Positions 36,390 to 44,879 of a stretch of DNA of 64,000 bases are shown piece by piece (the stretch's first letter is position 1; each line of letters begins with the position of its first letter). The stretch is taken from the NCBI RefSeq assembly GCF_000711985.1, contig NZ_JONU01000007.1, positions 868,001-932,000 on the forward strand, read 5' to 3'. A program made the position numbers and the translations under genes. The DNA comes from Rheinheimera texasensis DSM 17496. Its GTDB lineage: Bacteria; Pseudomonadota; Gammaproteobacteria; Enterobacterales; Alteromonadaceae. The notes under the pieces are model-generated. The model worked only from the letters and a program-made list of their open reading frames with translations, searched no databases and had not been told where the DNA came from.

Positions 36390-37559
36390 CTAGCCCACGT
36401 CCGGCACGGCCTGCCATTTTTCATTGCTCACAGTGCTGACCGTGTCAATAAACGCCATGCCGCGTAAGCCGGCACTAATGCCTGGCACACCGCTTGGAGT
36501 TCCACATTGGCCGGCGCGAATAGCATTGGCAAAATCACGGTACAGATTGGCCATCGCTTCTAAATACCCTTCCGGGTGCCCTGCCGGCAACCGGCAACGC
36601 TTCAGTGCTTCAGCACCCAAACCGGCCTGACCGGCCCCGGCACGCAGTACATAAAACGGTGCGCCGTGTGGCCGCACTATGATGCTGTTTGGCTCCATCT
36701 GCTGCCATTCCAGCCCGCCTTTGTCGCCATACAGCCGAATTTTCAGCGCATTTTCTTCACCGGCACAGATTTGACTGGCAATGAGCACCCCGCTGGCACC
36801 ACCGTTGGTTTTAAACAGCGCCGCACCGTCATCATCGAGCCGCCGCCCCGGCACATGGCTGGTGAGTTCGGCACAAAGCTGGTTAATGCGCTGGCCACTG
36901 ATAAATTCGGCGAGGCCAAAAGCATGAGTGCCGATGTCGGCCATACAACCACTGTTACCGGCCTGCGCCGGATCTGTGCGCCAGCTTGCTTGTTTCTGTG
37001 CGCTGGCTTCTAAATTGTCGGTCAGCCAGCCCTGTGGATATTCGACATAAATTTTGCGCAAAGTGCCGAGCACGCCGTCGGCCACCAGCTGTTTGGCCTG
37101 CCACACCATCGGGTAGCCCAGGTACGTATGCGCCAGCCCATACAAGCGGTCACTTTGCGCCAGTTCTGCGGCCAGCAACTGCGTTTCCGCTAAGCTAACA
37201 CCCGCCGGCTTTTCACAAAACACATGAAAGCCTGCTGCAATGGCGGCACGGCTGACTGGCACATGTAGCTGATTCGGTGTGACTATCACCAACAGCTGCA
37301 TGCGCTCATGTTCCGGCAATGCCGCTTCTGCCGCTAACATCTGTTGCCAGCTGGCGTAAACCCGCTCTGGCGCCAGATCAAGGCTCTCACCAGTGCGTTG
37401 ATTGTTGCCAGAGTCCCGGCTGAAAGCACCGCACACCAGCTCAGTCTGACCATCTAATGCTGCAGCGTGGCGATGCACAGCGCCGATAAAAGCGCCTTCG
37501 CCGCCACCTAACATGCCTAAACGAATTTTCTTCGAACGCGGGCGGATTGATTGGGTCAT
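36390..37559 (-). CDS. Gfo/Idh/MocA-family sugar oxidoreductase
   Basis: 389 residues from the ATG at 37559 (AGGA seven bases before). Rossmann motif KIRLGMLGGGEGAFIGAVHRH near the start, and the family's catalytic CEKPAGVSL (EKP) near 125. The C-terminal domain ends in GLRGMAFIDTV. These NAD(P)-dependent enzymes oxidise or reduce sugar ring hydroxyls. It is the first gene of the minus-strand sugar operon, directly after a LacI-type operator. Confidence 0.88.
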   Translation of the reverse strand: MTQSIRPRSKKIRLGMLGGGEGAFIGAVHRHAAALDGQTELVCGAFSRDSGNNQRTGESLDLAPERVYASWQQMLAAEAALPEHERMQLLVIVTPNQLHVPVSRAAIAAGFHVFCEKPAGVSLAETQLLAAELAQSDRLYGLAHTYLGYPMVWQAKQLVADGVLGTLRKIYVEYPQGWLTDNLEASAQKQASWRTDPAQAGNSGCMADIGTHAFGLAEFISGQRINQLCAELTSHVPGRRLDDDGAALFKTNGGASGVLIASQICAGEENALKIRLYGDKGGLEWQQMEPNSIIVRPHGAPFYVLRAGAGQAGLGAEALKRCRLPAGHPEGYLEAMANLYRDFANAIRAGQCGTPSGVPGISAGLRGMAFIDTVSTVSNEKWQAVPDVG

Positions 37560-37652
37560 TGGGTTATCCTGGATCCTCTGCAAACTGAAATCAGCACAGC
37601 GGGTTGGCGTTCCAGAGGTTTTAGGAACAGGCCCGGCAGGCTATCTACAAAA

Positions 37653-37682
37653 AATGTAACGGATTACATTTTATGACGTCAA
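37653..37682 (-). promoter_or_regulatory. Promoter with LacI-type operator for the sugar operon
   Basis: On the minus strand a -35 TTGACG (37682-37677) and a -10-like TTACAT (37659-37654) are 17 bases apart. Between and over them lies the palindrome AATGTAA-N4-TTACATT at 37653-37670. Binding of the LacI regulator would block this promoter. Confidence 0.7.
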
Positions 37683-37799
37683 CCTAAAATCCGCTCAAAT
37701 GCAAAATATTTGCGTCATTTTTGCGCAAAACCAAATTAAGCACCGCACCAGAAACGAGCATTTGCACTAATTTATTGCTGATAAAAACCACACTCCCTC

Positions 37800-37844
37800 T
37801 TCACAGCACCAAGAATATCACTTATAAATGATACCGGTTACATT
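37800..37844 (+). promoter_or_regulatory. Promoter with LacI-type operator for the lacI-family gene
   Basis: A -35 TTCACA (37800-37805) and -10 TATAAA (37823-37828) are 17 bases apart. The operator AATGATACCGGTTACATT (37827-37844) starts inside the -10 element, giving autorepression. Its centre is 174 bp from the operator of the divergent operon, so looping between the two is possible. Confidence 0.7.
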
Positions 37845-37913
37845 AAAAGCTATTGCATTCTAAGGCCTGCAACTGAGTAGAATGCCGGTTTGGATCCAAC
37901 AAAAAGAACGCTT

Positions 37914-38984
37914 ATGTCCAATATCCGTGAAGTGGCCCGCCTGGCCGAAGTGTCCGTGGCAACAGTGTCCCGGACTTTGCAGCAACCCGATTTGGTGTCG
38001 CTGAAAACCCGCAATAAAGTGCTGGCCGCGGTCAAAGCGGCCGGTTATAAACCCAATTTAATGGCAGTGCGTTTTCGCTCCGGTAAAACGCATAATTTAG
38101 TGGTGTTGGTGCCGACCGTCGCCAACGTGTTCTTCGCCCGCGTCATCAGTGGCATGCAGGAAGCCGCACACGACAACCAATATGCGTTGCTGCTTGGCAA
38201 TACACTTGGCGATGATGAGATGGAAGCGGCCTATGCCCGCATGGTGCAAACCTCGCAAGCCGATGGCCTCATTCAGCTGCGTGCCCACAATCCGTTTGAT
38301 GCGCTGCAACAGCCCGACGCCGGTGACGAAGCGCCCGCGCTGCTGCCAATGGTCAATGCCTGTGAAGTACTGGACAAAGCGCCTTGCCCAACAGTGGTGT
38401 TGGATAACCGCGCCGCCGCCTGCGCCATGACCGAACATCTGTTAGCGCTTGGCCATCGCCGCATCGCGATGATTAAAGGCCCGGCCAGAAGCCCGCTGAC
38501 ACGCGACCGCGTTGCCGGTTATCGCGACGCACTGGAAGCCGCCGGTGTGCCTTTTGCTGCTGAGTTACTGTCACCCGGTAACTTCTCACTGCAATCCGGC
38601 TTTGACGCCGCCGCCGATTTACTGGCGCTGCCCAATCCGCCAACCGCGATTTTCTGTGAAAACGACGAAATGGCGATTGGCGCTATCCAACGCATTAAGC
38701 AACAAGGCCTGCGCGTACCGGCGGATATTTCCGTCGCTGGCTTTGACGATATTTCTTTTGCCGCTTTTGCCGATCCGCCACTGACCACTATTGCTCAGCC
38801 GGCCGAAGAGTTTGGCCGCACAGCGGTGCGCCTGCTGATTGACGTGCTGGAAGGCAAACTCAGCAAAGCGCCGAAAGTGATTTTACCGTTTGACCTGGTG
38901 ATCCGCGCCAGTACCGGGCCTGCGCCGGGGGCACATCAACAACAGCCCGATCTGCAGCAAAAAGACCAGCCCGATAAAAGCTAG
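37914..38984 (+). CDS. LacI-family transcriptional regulator of the sugar locus
   Basis: 356 residues: an N-terminal LacI helix-turn-helix (NIREVARLAEVSVATVSRTLQQP) with hinge, and a periplasmic-binding-protein-like sensor domain (NLVVLVPTVANVFFARVISGMQEAA, FCENDEMAIGAIQRIKQQG, ISVAGFDDISFAAFADPPLTTI). It is divergent to the sugar operon and followed by another TIM-barrel gene. Two 18-bp near-palindromes in the 354-base gap upstream are its likely operators. Confidence 0.93.
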   Translation: MSNIREVARLAEVSVATVSRTLQQPDLVSLKTRNKVLAAVKAAGYKPNLMAVRFRSGKTHNLVVLVPTVANVFFARVISGMQEAAHDNQYALLLGNTLGDDEMEAAYARMVQTSQADGLIQLRAHNPFDALQQPDAGDEAPALLPMVNACEVLDKAPCPTVVLDNRAAACAMTEHLLALGHRRIAMIKGPARSPLTRDRVAGYRDALEAAGVPFAAELLSPGNFSLQSGFDAAADLLALPNPPTAIFCENDEMAIGAIQRIKQQGLRVPADISVAGFDDISFAAFADPPLTTIAQPAEEFGRTAVRLLIDVLEGKLSKAPKVILPFDLVIRASTGPAPGAHQQQPDLQQKDQPDKS

Positions 38985-39021
38985 CCAAACCGATATTTGA
39001 ACCAAAACAGGGAGCTTCATC

Positions 39022-39894
39022 ATGTTCACGACCGAAAAACTGCCCTCGCCGGGCCGCCGCCAATTCCTGCAGCAAAGCAGTGCCGGCCTCGCCGCTGTTG
39101 CCCTGCTCGGCAACCCGCTTCAGGCGCTGGCTGCTGACTCAGGCAACTCAAAAAAAGCCGGTCTGCAGCTGTATACCCTGCGCGATATGATGGAGAAAAG
39201 TGTCGCTGACACGCTGAAGCTGGTCGCAGGTGTGGGTTATGGCGACGTCGAATTCGCCGGTTATTTTGGCCACAGTGCCAAAGATATCCGCAAACTGCTT
39301 GATGCCAACGGCCTTGCTGCACCGTCAGTACATGTGCCGCTCGAAGTGCTCAGAAGCGCGCTGCCACAAGTGATCGCAGATGCCAAAGTCATCGGCCATC
39401 ACTACATTGTGCTGCCCTGGTTGTCTGAAGAACAGCGTGGCGATTCAGTCGACAGCTACAAAAAGCTGGCAGCGGAGCTGAACGGTTTTGCCAAACCGAT
39501 TAAAGACGCCGGCCTGCAGCTGGCCTATCACAACCATGATTTTGAGCTGACACCGGTCAAAGGTGGTGTGCCTTATGATGTGCTGCTGAGTGAGACTGAT
39601 AAAGATTTAGTCAAAATGGAGCTGGATTTATTCTGGTCCGTTAAAGCCGGTGTCGACCCGTTAAAACTCTTTGCCGCCAATCCGGGCCGGTTCCCGCTGG
39701 TGCACGTCAAAGACATGGCCAAAGACGGCGCTATGGTCGATGTGGGCACAGGTACTATTGATTTTAAAGCGATTTTCGCCAAAGCCGACCAAGCCGGTAT
39801 TCGTCATCAATTTGTCGAACACGACAATTCTGCCAACCGCATCACCACCATCCGCCAGGGCTACCAGGCGCTGTCGCAGGTGCTGAAGGGCTAA
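39022..39894 (+). CDS. Tat-exported xylose-isomerase-like TIM-barrel protein
   Basis: 290 residues with a twin-arginine signal (PGRRQFLQQSSAGLAAVALLG...ALAAD). TIM-barrel sugar isomerase/epimerase: GVGYGDVEFAGYFG, LQLAYHNHDFELTPVKGG, LVKMELDLFWSVKAGVDP, PLVHVKDMAKDGAMVD and HQFVEHDNSA. It is the third protein of this fold in the locus and would act in the periplasm. It follows the lacI-family gene by 37 bases with GGAG before the ATG. Homologues with this signal and fold occur in 3-keto-glycoside loci. Confidence 0.82.
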   Translation: MFTTEKLPSPGRRQFLQQSSAGLAAVALLGNPLQALAADSGNSKKAGLQLYTLRDMMEKSVADTLKLVAGVGYGDVEFAGYFGHSAKDIRKLLDANGLAAPSVHVPLEVLRSALPQVIADAKVIGHHYIVLPWLSEEQRGDSVDSYKKLAAELNGFAKPIKDAGLQLAYHNHDFELTPVKGGVPYDVLLSETDKDLVKMELDLFWSVKAGVDPLKLFAANPGRFPLVHVKDMAKDGAMVDVGTGTIDFKAIFAKADQAGIRHQFVEHDNSANRITTIRQGYQALSQVLKG

Positions 39895-39902
39895 ATGCCA
39901 CT

Positions 39903-39923
39903 GCCGGGGGCTACGCCTCCGGC
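39903..39923. terminator. Hairpin after the plus-strand TIM-barrel gene
   Basis: GCCGG...CCGGC stem with a short loop seven bases past the stop; it lacks a clear T-run, so it is only a possible terminator. The following 170 bases are AT-rich and probably hold the promoter of the PKD lipoprotein gene. Confidence 0.4.
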
Positions 39924-40107
39924 AACACAGCGCGTTTGTTCGTACTTACCAGCAGATAACAGCCAAAAGCATCAGTCAAAACCCAATTCTTTAAATTAAT
40001 TTTTAAATAACTATTAATTAACTATTGATCATAAATAGCAATCTCCGTCATATTCCTATCCTGGGAAAAACTCCCACCAAGGAGCTTTACAACTGATGGA
40101 GAAAGTT

Positions 40108-42513
40108 ATGAGAAATTGTACACTTACCTTCCTGACACTGGCGTTGCTCAGTGGCTGCGGCGGCGGTAGCGGCGGCAAATCCCCCTCAACCCCGCAGCCC
40201 GACAAAGTCGTGACCAACCGGGCGCCGCAAGCGAAGATCAAAGCAGAGGCCAGCCCGCCTTATAATAATGGCCAGATATTGAAGTTCGATGGTTCAACCA
40301 GCACAGATGCAGATAACGACGCTTTGACCTACAGCTGGCAATTAACCAACAGCCAGCAACAGAACATTGCCCTGAATAACGCAACCGCACAAAAAGTTGA
40401 ATTCAGCCTGCAGGATGCCGGCAACTACACGCTATCGCTGCAGGTGCATGATGGCAAAGTCCAAAGTGACAAAGCCACAACCAGCTTTGAATTAAAAGCT
40501 GTACCGCCGGTGCAAAAGCCACCGGTTGCAGTGGCGGGGCCAGACCTTCGGGTGAAAGTCATGCAGCTGGTGCAACTATCCGCAGAACAATCCAGCGCGG
40601 AACAGGGCGAACTCACTACTCTGCAATGGCACCTGGTGAAAAAGCCGGCCGCCAGCCAGGCTATTCTGCAGCATGCCAATGAGATCAGGCCATGGTTCTC
40701 ACCAGACGTGGCCGGCCAGTATCAGGCCGAACTGACGGTGACCAATACGGCAGGTCTGCAGGCGCGCCAAAGTGTGAACATCACTGCCAGTCTCGCCACC
40801 ACAGACTTGCCACCGCAGGCCGAAATCAAAACGCTGGTTAGCACTATTGCGCCTGATTTTGCGCTGCAATTATCGGCCAGCGGCAGTCAGGACGACTCAG
40901 CAGGTCTGAAATACCAGTGGCAAATTAGCCAAAGCCCGGCCGGCAGCCAGCATCAGCTGAGCGAAACGGATCAGCCCATAGCCCGGTTTAGCGCCAAAAC
41001 GGCCGGTGATTATCAGTTGAGTCTGGTACTCACTGACGCCGCCGGCCAACAGAGCCGTCAGCAACAAAGTATCACAGTCCGCAGCAGTGATTTACCGCCG
41101 GTCGTGCGGCTTAGTGCACCAGAGCAGGCCGGTATTGCACAGACGATCGTACTGGACGCTGCTGACAGTGTTGACCCGTTGCAACTGCCGCTGCAGTATC
41201 GCTGGCAGTTACTGGCCAAACCTAAGGCCAGTCAGGTTCAGTTGCAGGATGCTTCCAGTAGCAAAGCCAGCCTGCGCCCTGATGTAACAGGTCAGTATCT
41301 GGTGCTGCTGCAGGTCAGCAATGGCAGGCAACAAACAGAGGTACGTCGGGTGATTGAAGTGGCAAGCCTGCCGACAGTTTTAATCAAAGGCCCTCAACAA
41401 GCTGCGGTTCAGCAGACGCTGACCTTGTTGGGCCAGGCCAGCGCCGTCAATCAGCCGCTCAGCTATCAGTGGTCGGTTTTACGCAGCCCGGTCAGCGTGA
41501 ATCTGACTGCCAGTACCGGCTCTCAGTTAGACTGGCGTCCGACTGCGACCGGCCGCTATCAGCTGCAGTTACAGGTAACTGACAGTGAGCAGCGGACTCA
41601 GGCCGCGCGCTGGGATCTGCAAGTGACGGATAACCTGCCACCGGAAATTATTCTGGCAGGCCCGGCTGAACAAACCGGAGTTCCGGGTGCGTTGTTCAGT
41701 TTTGACGCCAGTCAAAGTCGCGATCCGGAAAATGGCCGGCTCAGTTTTAGCTGGTTGATGACAAAACCGGCTGGCAGTAAAGCCGTGTTGCTGCAACCCG
41801 ACAGCGCCACGCCGAATTTTACCGCCGACGTTGCCGGTGATTATCTGCTGACACTGACCCTGACCGATGATGCCGGTAATAGCAGCAAAGCGGAGCGCAA
41901 AGTCCGCATCACTGAACCAACACAGACCATCAGCGGCACAGTGTCAGGACGGTTGTTAGATCCGGACAATCAGCCACTGGCAAATGACGTGACTATTTTG
42001 ATCAATGGCAGCCAAACAACAGCCGACAGCAATGGTTACTTCAGCAAAGTGATACAGCAACGGTCCGGCGAGGCGGTTGAAGTCAAAGTTCGTCAGCAAA
42101 AGTCTGCGCTGCTGACATACACCAGCCCGGTCCAAACCAAAGATAACTTCGAGTTAATGCTGGGAAATCAACGGCTGGTGCCAGAGTTGCCGCTGGAGAT
42201 GCTGACGATACAAGGCTGTGCATTTTATCGCGGACCAGAGCGTTTTAACTTGCGTTTTACCCTCAATGCCCTGCCTGCCGGTTCAATCTTCAGCAGCGAC
42301 TATACCGTGACTGTACCGGTCGATTTGACCAAGACGGGGCTGACAACATTGCTGCTGCCATCAGGTGCAGGTTATCGGGTTGCAGTCACTGACGCGGATG
42401 TGTTGCTGGATCACAGCTTTGGCAGTGGTGGCTTCGCCACCAGCCAGCAATACCAGCACCCTTTTATGCCACTGGGGACTATTCTGAATACTTTCACCTT
42501 CTGCCATCGCTAA
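40108..42513 (+). CDS. Lipoprotein with six PKD-like repeats
   Basis: 801 residues. A lipoprotein signal (MRNCTLTFLTLALLSGC) precedes a Gly/Ser-rich linker. Six tandem beta-sandwich repeats of about 90-100 residues follow, each with the pattern Y-x-W...G-x-Y...L-x-V-x-D (PKD/Ig-like), to about residue 610. Then come a carboxypeptidase-regulatory-like module (GTVSGRLLDPDNQPL) and an unidentified C-terminal part. This is a surface or periplasmic adhesion or scaffold protein. The ATG at 40108 has GGAG six bases upstream; an ATG at 40096 is less well placed. It is followed by a perfect palindromic terminator and stands alone. Confidence 0.82.
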   Translation: MRNCTLTFLTLALLSGCGGGSGGKSPSTPQPDKVVTNRAPQAKIKAEASPPYNNGQILKFDGSTSTDADNDALTYSWQLTNSQQQNIALNNATAQKVEFSLQDAGNYTLSLQVHDGKVQSDKATTSFELKAVPPVQKPPVAVAGPDLRVKVMQLVQLSAEQSSAEQGELTTLQWHLVKKPAASQAILQHANEIRPWFSPDVAGQYQAELTVTNTAGLQARQSVNITASLATTDLPPQAEIKTLVSTIAPDFALQLSASGSQDDSAGLKYQWQISQSPAGSQHQLSETDQPIARFSAKTAGDYQLSLVLTDAAGQQSRQQQSITVRSSDLPPVVRLSAPEQAGIAQTIVLDAADSVDPLQLPLQYRWQLLAKPKASQVQLQDASSSKASLRPDVTGQYLVLLQVSNGRQQTEVRRVIEVASLPTVLIKGPQQAAVQQTLTLLGQASAVNQPLSYQWSVLRSPVSVNLTASTGSQLDWRPTATGRYQLQLQVTDSEQRTQAARWDLQVTDNLPPEIILAGPAEQTGVPGALFSFDASQSRDPENGRLSFSWLMTKPAGSKAVLLQPDSATPNFTADVAGDYLLTLTLTDDAGNSSKAERKVRITEPTQTISGTVSGRLLDPDNQPLANDVTILINGSQTTADSNGYFSKVIQQRSGEAVEVKVRQQKSALLTYTSPVQTKDNFELMLGNQRLVPELPLEMLTIQGCAFYRGPERFNLRFTLNALPAGSIFSSDYTVTVPVDLTKTGLTTLLLPSGAGYRVAVTDADVLLDHSFGSGGFATSQQYQHPFMPLGTILNTFTFCHR

Positions 42514-42517
42514 AAGA

Positions 42518-42547
42518 AAAGGTAGCCAGACCGGTCTGGCTACCTTT
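42518..42547. terminator. Perfect palindromic terminator after the PKD lipoprotein gene
   Basis: A 30-base perfect palindrome (AAAGGTAGCCAGACC and its complement) begins four bases after the stop codon. It is flanked by A- and T-rich bases and can stop transcription from both sides. Confidence 0.75.
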
Positions 42548-42586
42548 CCTGCATCGCATGGTTCTGAAGAATTTTGCGGGCCCTGA

Positions 42587-42955
42587 TTAACTGGTCTGAC
42601 GCTCCACATGACGCCGGAAGTTATGCAAAATGCCAAGCCAGCCCTGTCGCTGCATTTCTGCGGAATTTTCATCTTCAGCATCAAAGGATTCTGTGACTTT
42701 GACCCCTTCGGGCGTGTTGATGAATTCGATATCTACCTGACGGCCGTCACCCAGCTGGTAACTCAGTGTCTGATAAGGCTTGATAGCAACAAAAGAACCG
42801 GAAAAATCAAAACCGAAAGAGCCATCTTTCGCTTCCATCCGGTAGTTAAAACTTCCGCCCACGACCAGCTCCAGCTCAGCCTTCGGGCAACACCATTCGT
42901 CGATGGCAAAGTTCCAGCACACAATATCCTTTGGTGTGACAAAGCTTTGCCACAC
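42587..42955 (-). CDS. AHSA1/START-like domain protein with frameshifted N-terminus
   Basis: The 122 visible residues match the AHSA1 (SRPBCC ligand-binding) family: WQSFVTPKDIVCWNFAIDEWCCPKAELELVVGGSFNYRMEAKDGS and the end QGWLGILHNFRRHVE. The reading frame is open only from a GTG at 42955. A well-placed ATG (42998) with GGAG encodes MKIST and would continue into LLNAPLELVWQ in the family pattern, but a run of four C in between shifts the frame by one. So the gene is either truncated, pseudogenised or affected by a sequencing error. Function of the family is hydrophobic ligand binding. It is the left-most gene of the minus-strand accessory region. Confidence 0.7.
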   Translation of the reverse strand: MWQSFVTPKDIVCWNFAIDEWCCPKAELELVVGGSFNYRMEAKDGSFGFDFSGSFVAIKPYQTLSYQLGDGRQVDIEFINTPEGVKVTESFDAEDENSAEMQRQGWLGILHNFRRHVERQTS

Positions 42956-43139
42956 CAGTTCTAAAGGTGCGTTTAGTAGGGGCTGTTGAAATTTTCATTA
43001 TCACTCCGTTGCTTATCAGTGCAAATCAGCGGACCTGCATTCAGGTTCTTCCTTCTGGTCGAAACGGCTTTGTATAAATCGGCAAGTTTTGGAAAAAATG
43101 TCTGCTAACGTCTGTCGCTCATGGTTCCTAACCAGTGCG

Positions 43140-43274
43140 TCAGCTGGATTTGTCTGACTTCGTCTTTTTATTGCCCTGCTGCTTTTTCGCATTGACCGCG
43201 ACAAAAATAGCAAAGGCAAACACCAAAAGCCCCATAGCTGCAGCGCCCAGCGCGATAAAAGTTGCTTCCGTCAT
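43140..43274 (-). CDS. Small single-span membrane protein (44 residues)
   Basis: A short gene with a very good ribosome site (AAGGAG, seven bases before the ATG at 43274). The product starts MTEATFIALGAAAMGLLVFA, has one transmembrane helix (about 5-27) and a basic, Lys-rich tail (KKQQGNKKTKSDKSS). I do not recognise it. A role as a small membrane regulator or accessory subunit is conceivable but unproved. It lies alone between the AHSA1 and GNAT genes. Confidence 0.6.
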   Translation of the reverse strand: MTEATFIALGAAAMGLLVFAFAIFVAVNAKKQQGNKKTKSDKSS

Positions 43275-43350
43275 TCTCTATCTCCTTGCTGATAAACTGA
43301 TATTTCCTGATGCTAAATAACCTTGTCTAGCATGCTGATGCCAACATGGT

Positions 43351-43773
43351 TTACTCAATATCAATGGAAAAATATTTTGCTTCGAATGTCATGCCATGCT
43401 GCTGATAAAACTGGTGTGCCCGTTCCCTGGCGACGCCAGAAACCAACCGAACCTGACTACAACCATTGGCTTTGGCGTACGTTTTTGCCCAATTCAGCAT
43501 TTGCACGCCATAGCCTTGGGAACGTTGATCCTGGCAGGTCACTAAGTCTTCGATTTCGACATACTTGCCACGATGCAACCAGGCGCCAGTTCGGATCCCC
43601 ATCACGGATTTGATTTGCGGGTCTTTTAAATACACCAGCCGGTAGCCGTGCTCACGCATCAACTCACGGACCTGTGCCACAAACTGCTCCTGCGCCAGCT
43701 GCGGGCGCAGCTGCGACAGCACCGGGTAACAATCGGCAATATCCTGATCAGTCTCGGCAATAGCGATTTGCAT
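43351..43773 (-). CDS. GNAT-family acetyltransferase
   Basis: 140 residues; the GNAT acetyl-CoA motif is QRSQGYGVQMLNWAKTYAKANG near 85, with the preceding strand VEIEDLVT and the end VARERAHQFYQQHGMTFEAKYFSI. It should acetylate an unknown small molecule or protein in the cytoplasm. A TTG one codon before the ATG is an alternative start. Such small GNAT genes are common in integron cassettes, but no attC site is visible next to it. Confidence 0.85.
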   Translation of the reverse strand: MQIAIAETDQDIADCYPVLSQLRPQLAQEQFVAQVRELMREHGYRLVYLKDPQIKSVMGIRTGAWLHRGKYVEIEDLVTCQDQRSQGYGVQMLNWAKTYAKANGCSQVRLVSGVARERAHQFYQQHGMTFEAKYFSIDIE

Positions 43774-43818
43774 CAATCGAACTCCTTGCCAGCGTCAAAG
43801 CGCCTGTCGGGTAAGGCA

Positions 43819-44283
43819 TCAGGCCTGATCATTCACAATCTCGATTTGCGCGATGTTTAACACCGGGATGTGCGTCTGATAATAGTATTTGCCCGACTGC
43901 CGTCGGTTTGCACTGATAAAATCGACCCGCACCCGCTGCGCGCTGCCTTTGACCATAATTTTTTTACCGGTAAAAAACGCTTCAGGCCCAACACCGTATT
44001 TCGCCTGCATTTGCGCAATCACGGCTGGATATATCGCCACTGTCACATTGCGCTGATCCCGGTAATCAAGTTCAGTATTAAGATACACCACCGCGTCTTT
44101 TGTGCCGGTGGCCTGGATAGTCAACAGATATTCGCCCGGCACTCCCTGAGGCGCCGACTCAGCAGCGCTCTTGATTATGTCCATGGTGTTGGTCATGGGC
44201 ACCGCAGGGGTACTGCCAGACAGCTGGGTTGTAGAACTGCAACCGGCCAAAACGAATACCAGACTTGCTAAAACAATACGCAT
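43819..44283 (-). CDS. Unidentified lipoprotein
   Basis: 154 residues with a lipoprotein signal (MRIVLASLVFVLAGCSS). The mature part is about 130 residues, mostly beta-like, with AAESAPQGVPGEYLLTIQATGTKDAVVYLNTELDYRDQRN and VKGSAQRVRVDFISAN. I do not recognise a family. The second half has OB-fold-like character (inference). It is followed by 190 bases without a gene. Confidence 0.65.
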   Translation of the reverse strand: MRIVLASLVFVLAGCSSTTQLSGSTPAVPMTNTMDIIKSAAESAPQGVPGEYLLTIQATGTKDAVVYLNTELDYRDQRNVTVAIYPAVIAQMQAKYGVGPEAFFTGKKIMVKGSAQRVRVDFISANRRQSGKYYYQTHIPVLNIAQIEIVNDQA

Positions 44284-44474
44284 ATTTATTTCCTTATAAC
44301 GAACTGACCGTTGTGATTCGGGAAAAACTAAAGGCCTTTATGCTGGTACAGAACAAACTCTGCCTTCCATCCATCAGACAAATACATCTTCAATCCCACA
44401 AACCAATCCTGCCATAAATTTCCAACGTTAAAGGTGATGATTTGGTGTTAAAAATCGCGCCCCACGTGAAGTAG

Positions 44475-44879
44475 CTATTTTGGCTCAGGTAACAATGGCG
44501 GGGTTGAATCCATATAAGTGAGATAGTCAGCCCAAATCGTATGAGTTCTTTCCTTGGTTAACTGCAATTTACAGCCGCTGGTCATCACTCCCCGGATTGA
44601 GCCACCGGACCAGACTTCACGGACTGAATCACAGTGTGTTGTTCGATAGGCAAGCCAGGCCCCTTGCCCATTTTCTATTGATTTGAAAATTGCGGCGTCA
44701 TCTGCGTATTTCTCTTTAGCCTTTTTAAGATATTGTTCTAAAAGGATATTGGCCGCTTCAACCTCTTTGGCCGCGCAAGTATTCATCTCGTATGTAGTGA
44801 AGGCATTATTGCAGTCGACTTCTTCTGCCTGACACACGCAGGACAACAAGACAACAATCAATCCAAGACGTAGTTTCAT
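44475..44879 (-). CDS. LprI/DUF1311 family exported protein
   Basis: 134 residues with a signal peptide (MKLRLGLIVVLLSCVCQAEE). The mature part shows the lysozyme-inhibitor LprI-type pattern: DCNNAFTTYEMNTCAAKEVEAANILLEQYLKKAKEKY, GQGAWLAYRTTHCDSVREVWSGGSIRG and SGCKLQLTKERTHTIW, with paired cysteines. Members are periplasmic or secreted; some inhibit lysozyme. Its start overlaps the end of the hydrolase remnant upstream. Confidence 0.8.
   Translation of the reverse strand: MKLRLGLIVVLLSCVCQAEEVDCNNAFTTYEMNTCAAKEVEAANILLEQYLKKAKEKYADDAAIFKSIENGQGAWLAYRTTHCDSVREVWSGGSIRGVMTSGCKLQLTKERTHTIWADYLTYMDSTPPLLPEPK

Noticed and set aside
43016-43219. Open minus-strand frame of 67 residues
   Set aside because: It overlaps the better supported 44-residue gene in another frame, has an unnatural composition and no ribosome site.
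44284-44474. Possible attC site between the lipoprotein and LprI genes (TTTAACGTTG ... GTTATAA)
   Set aside because: The distance is about 140 bases and the arms do not pair, so chance similarity is more likely.
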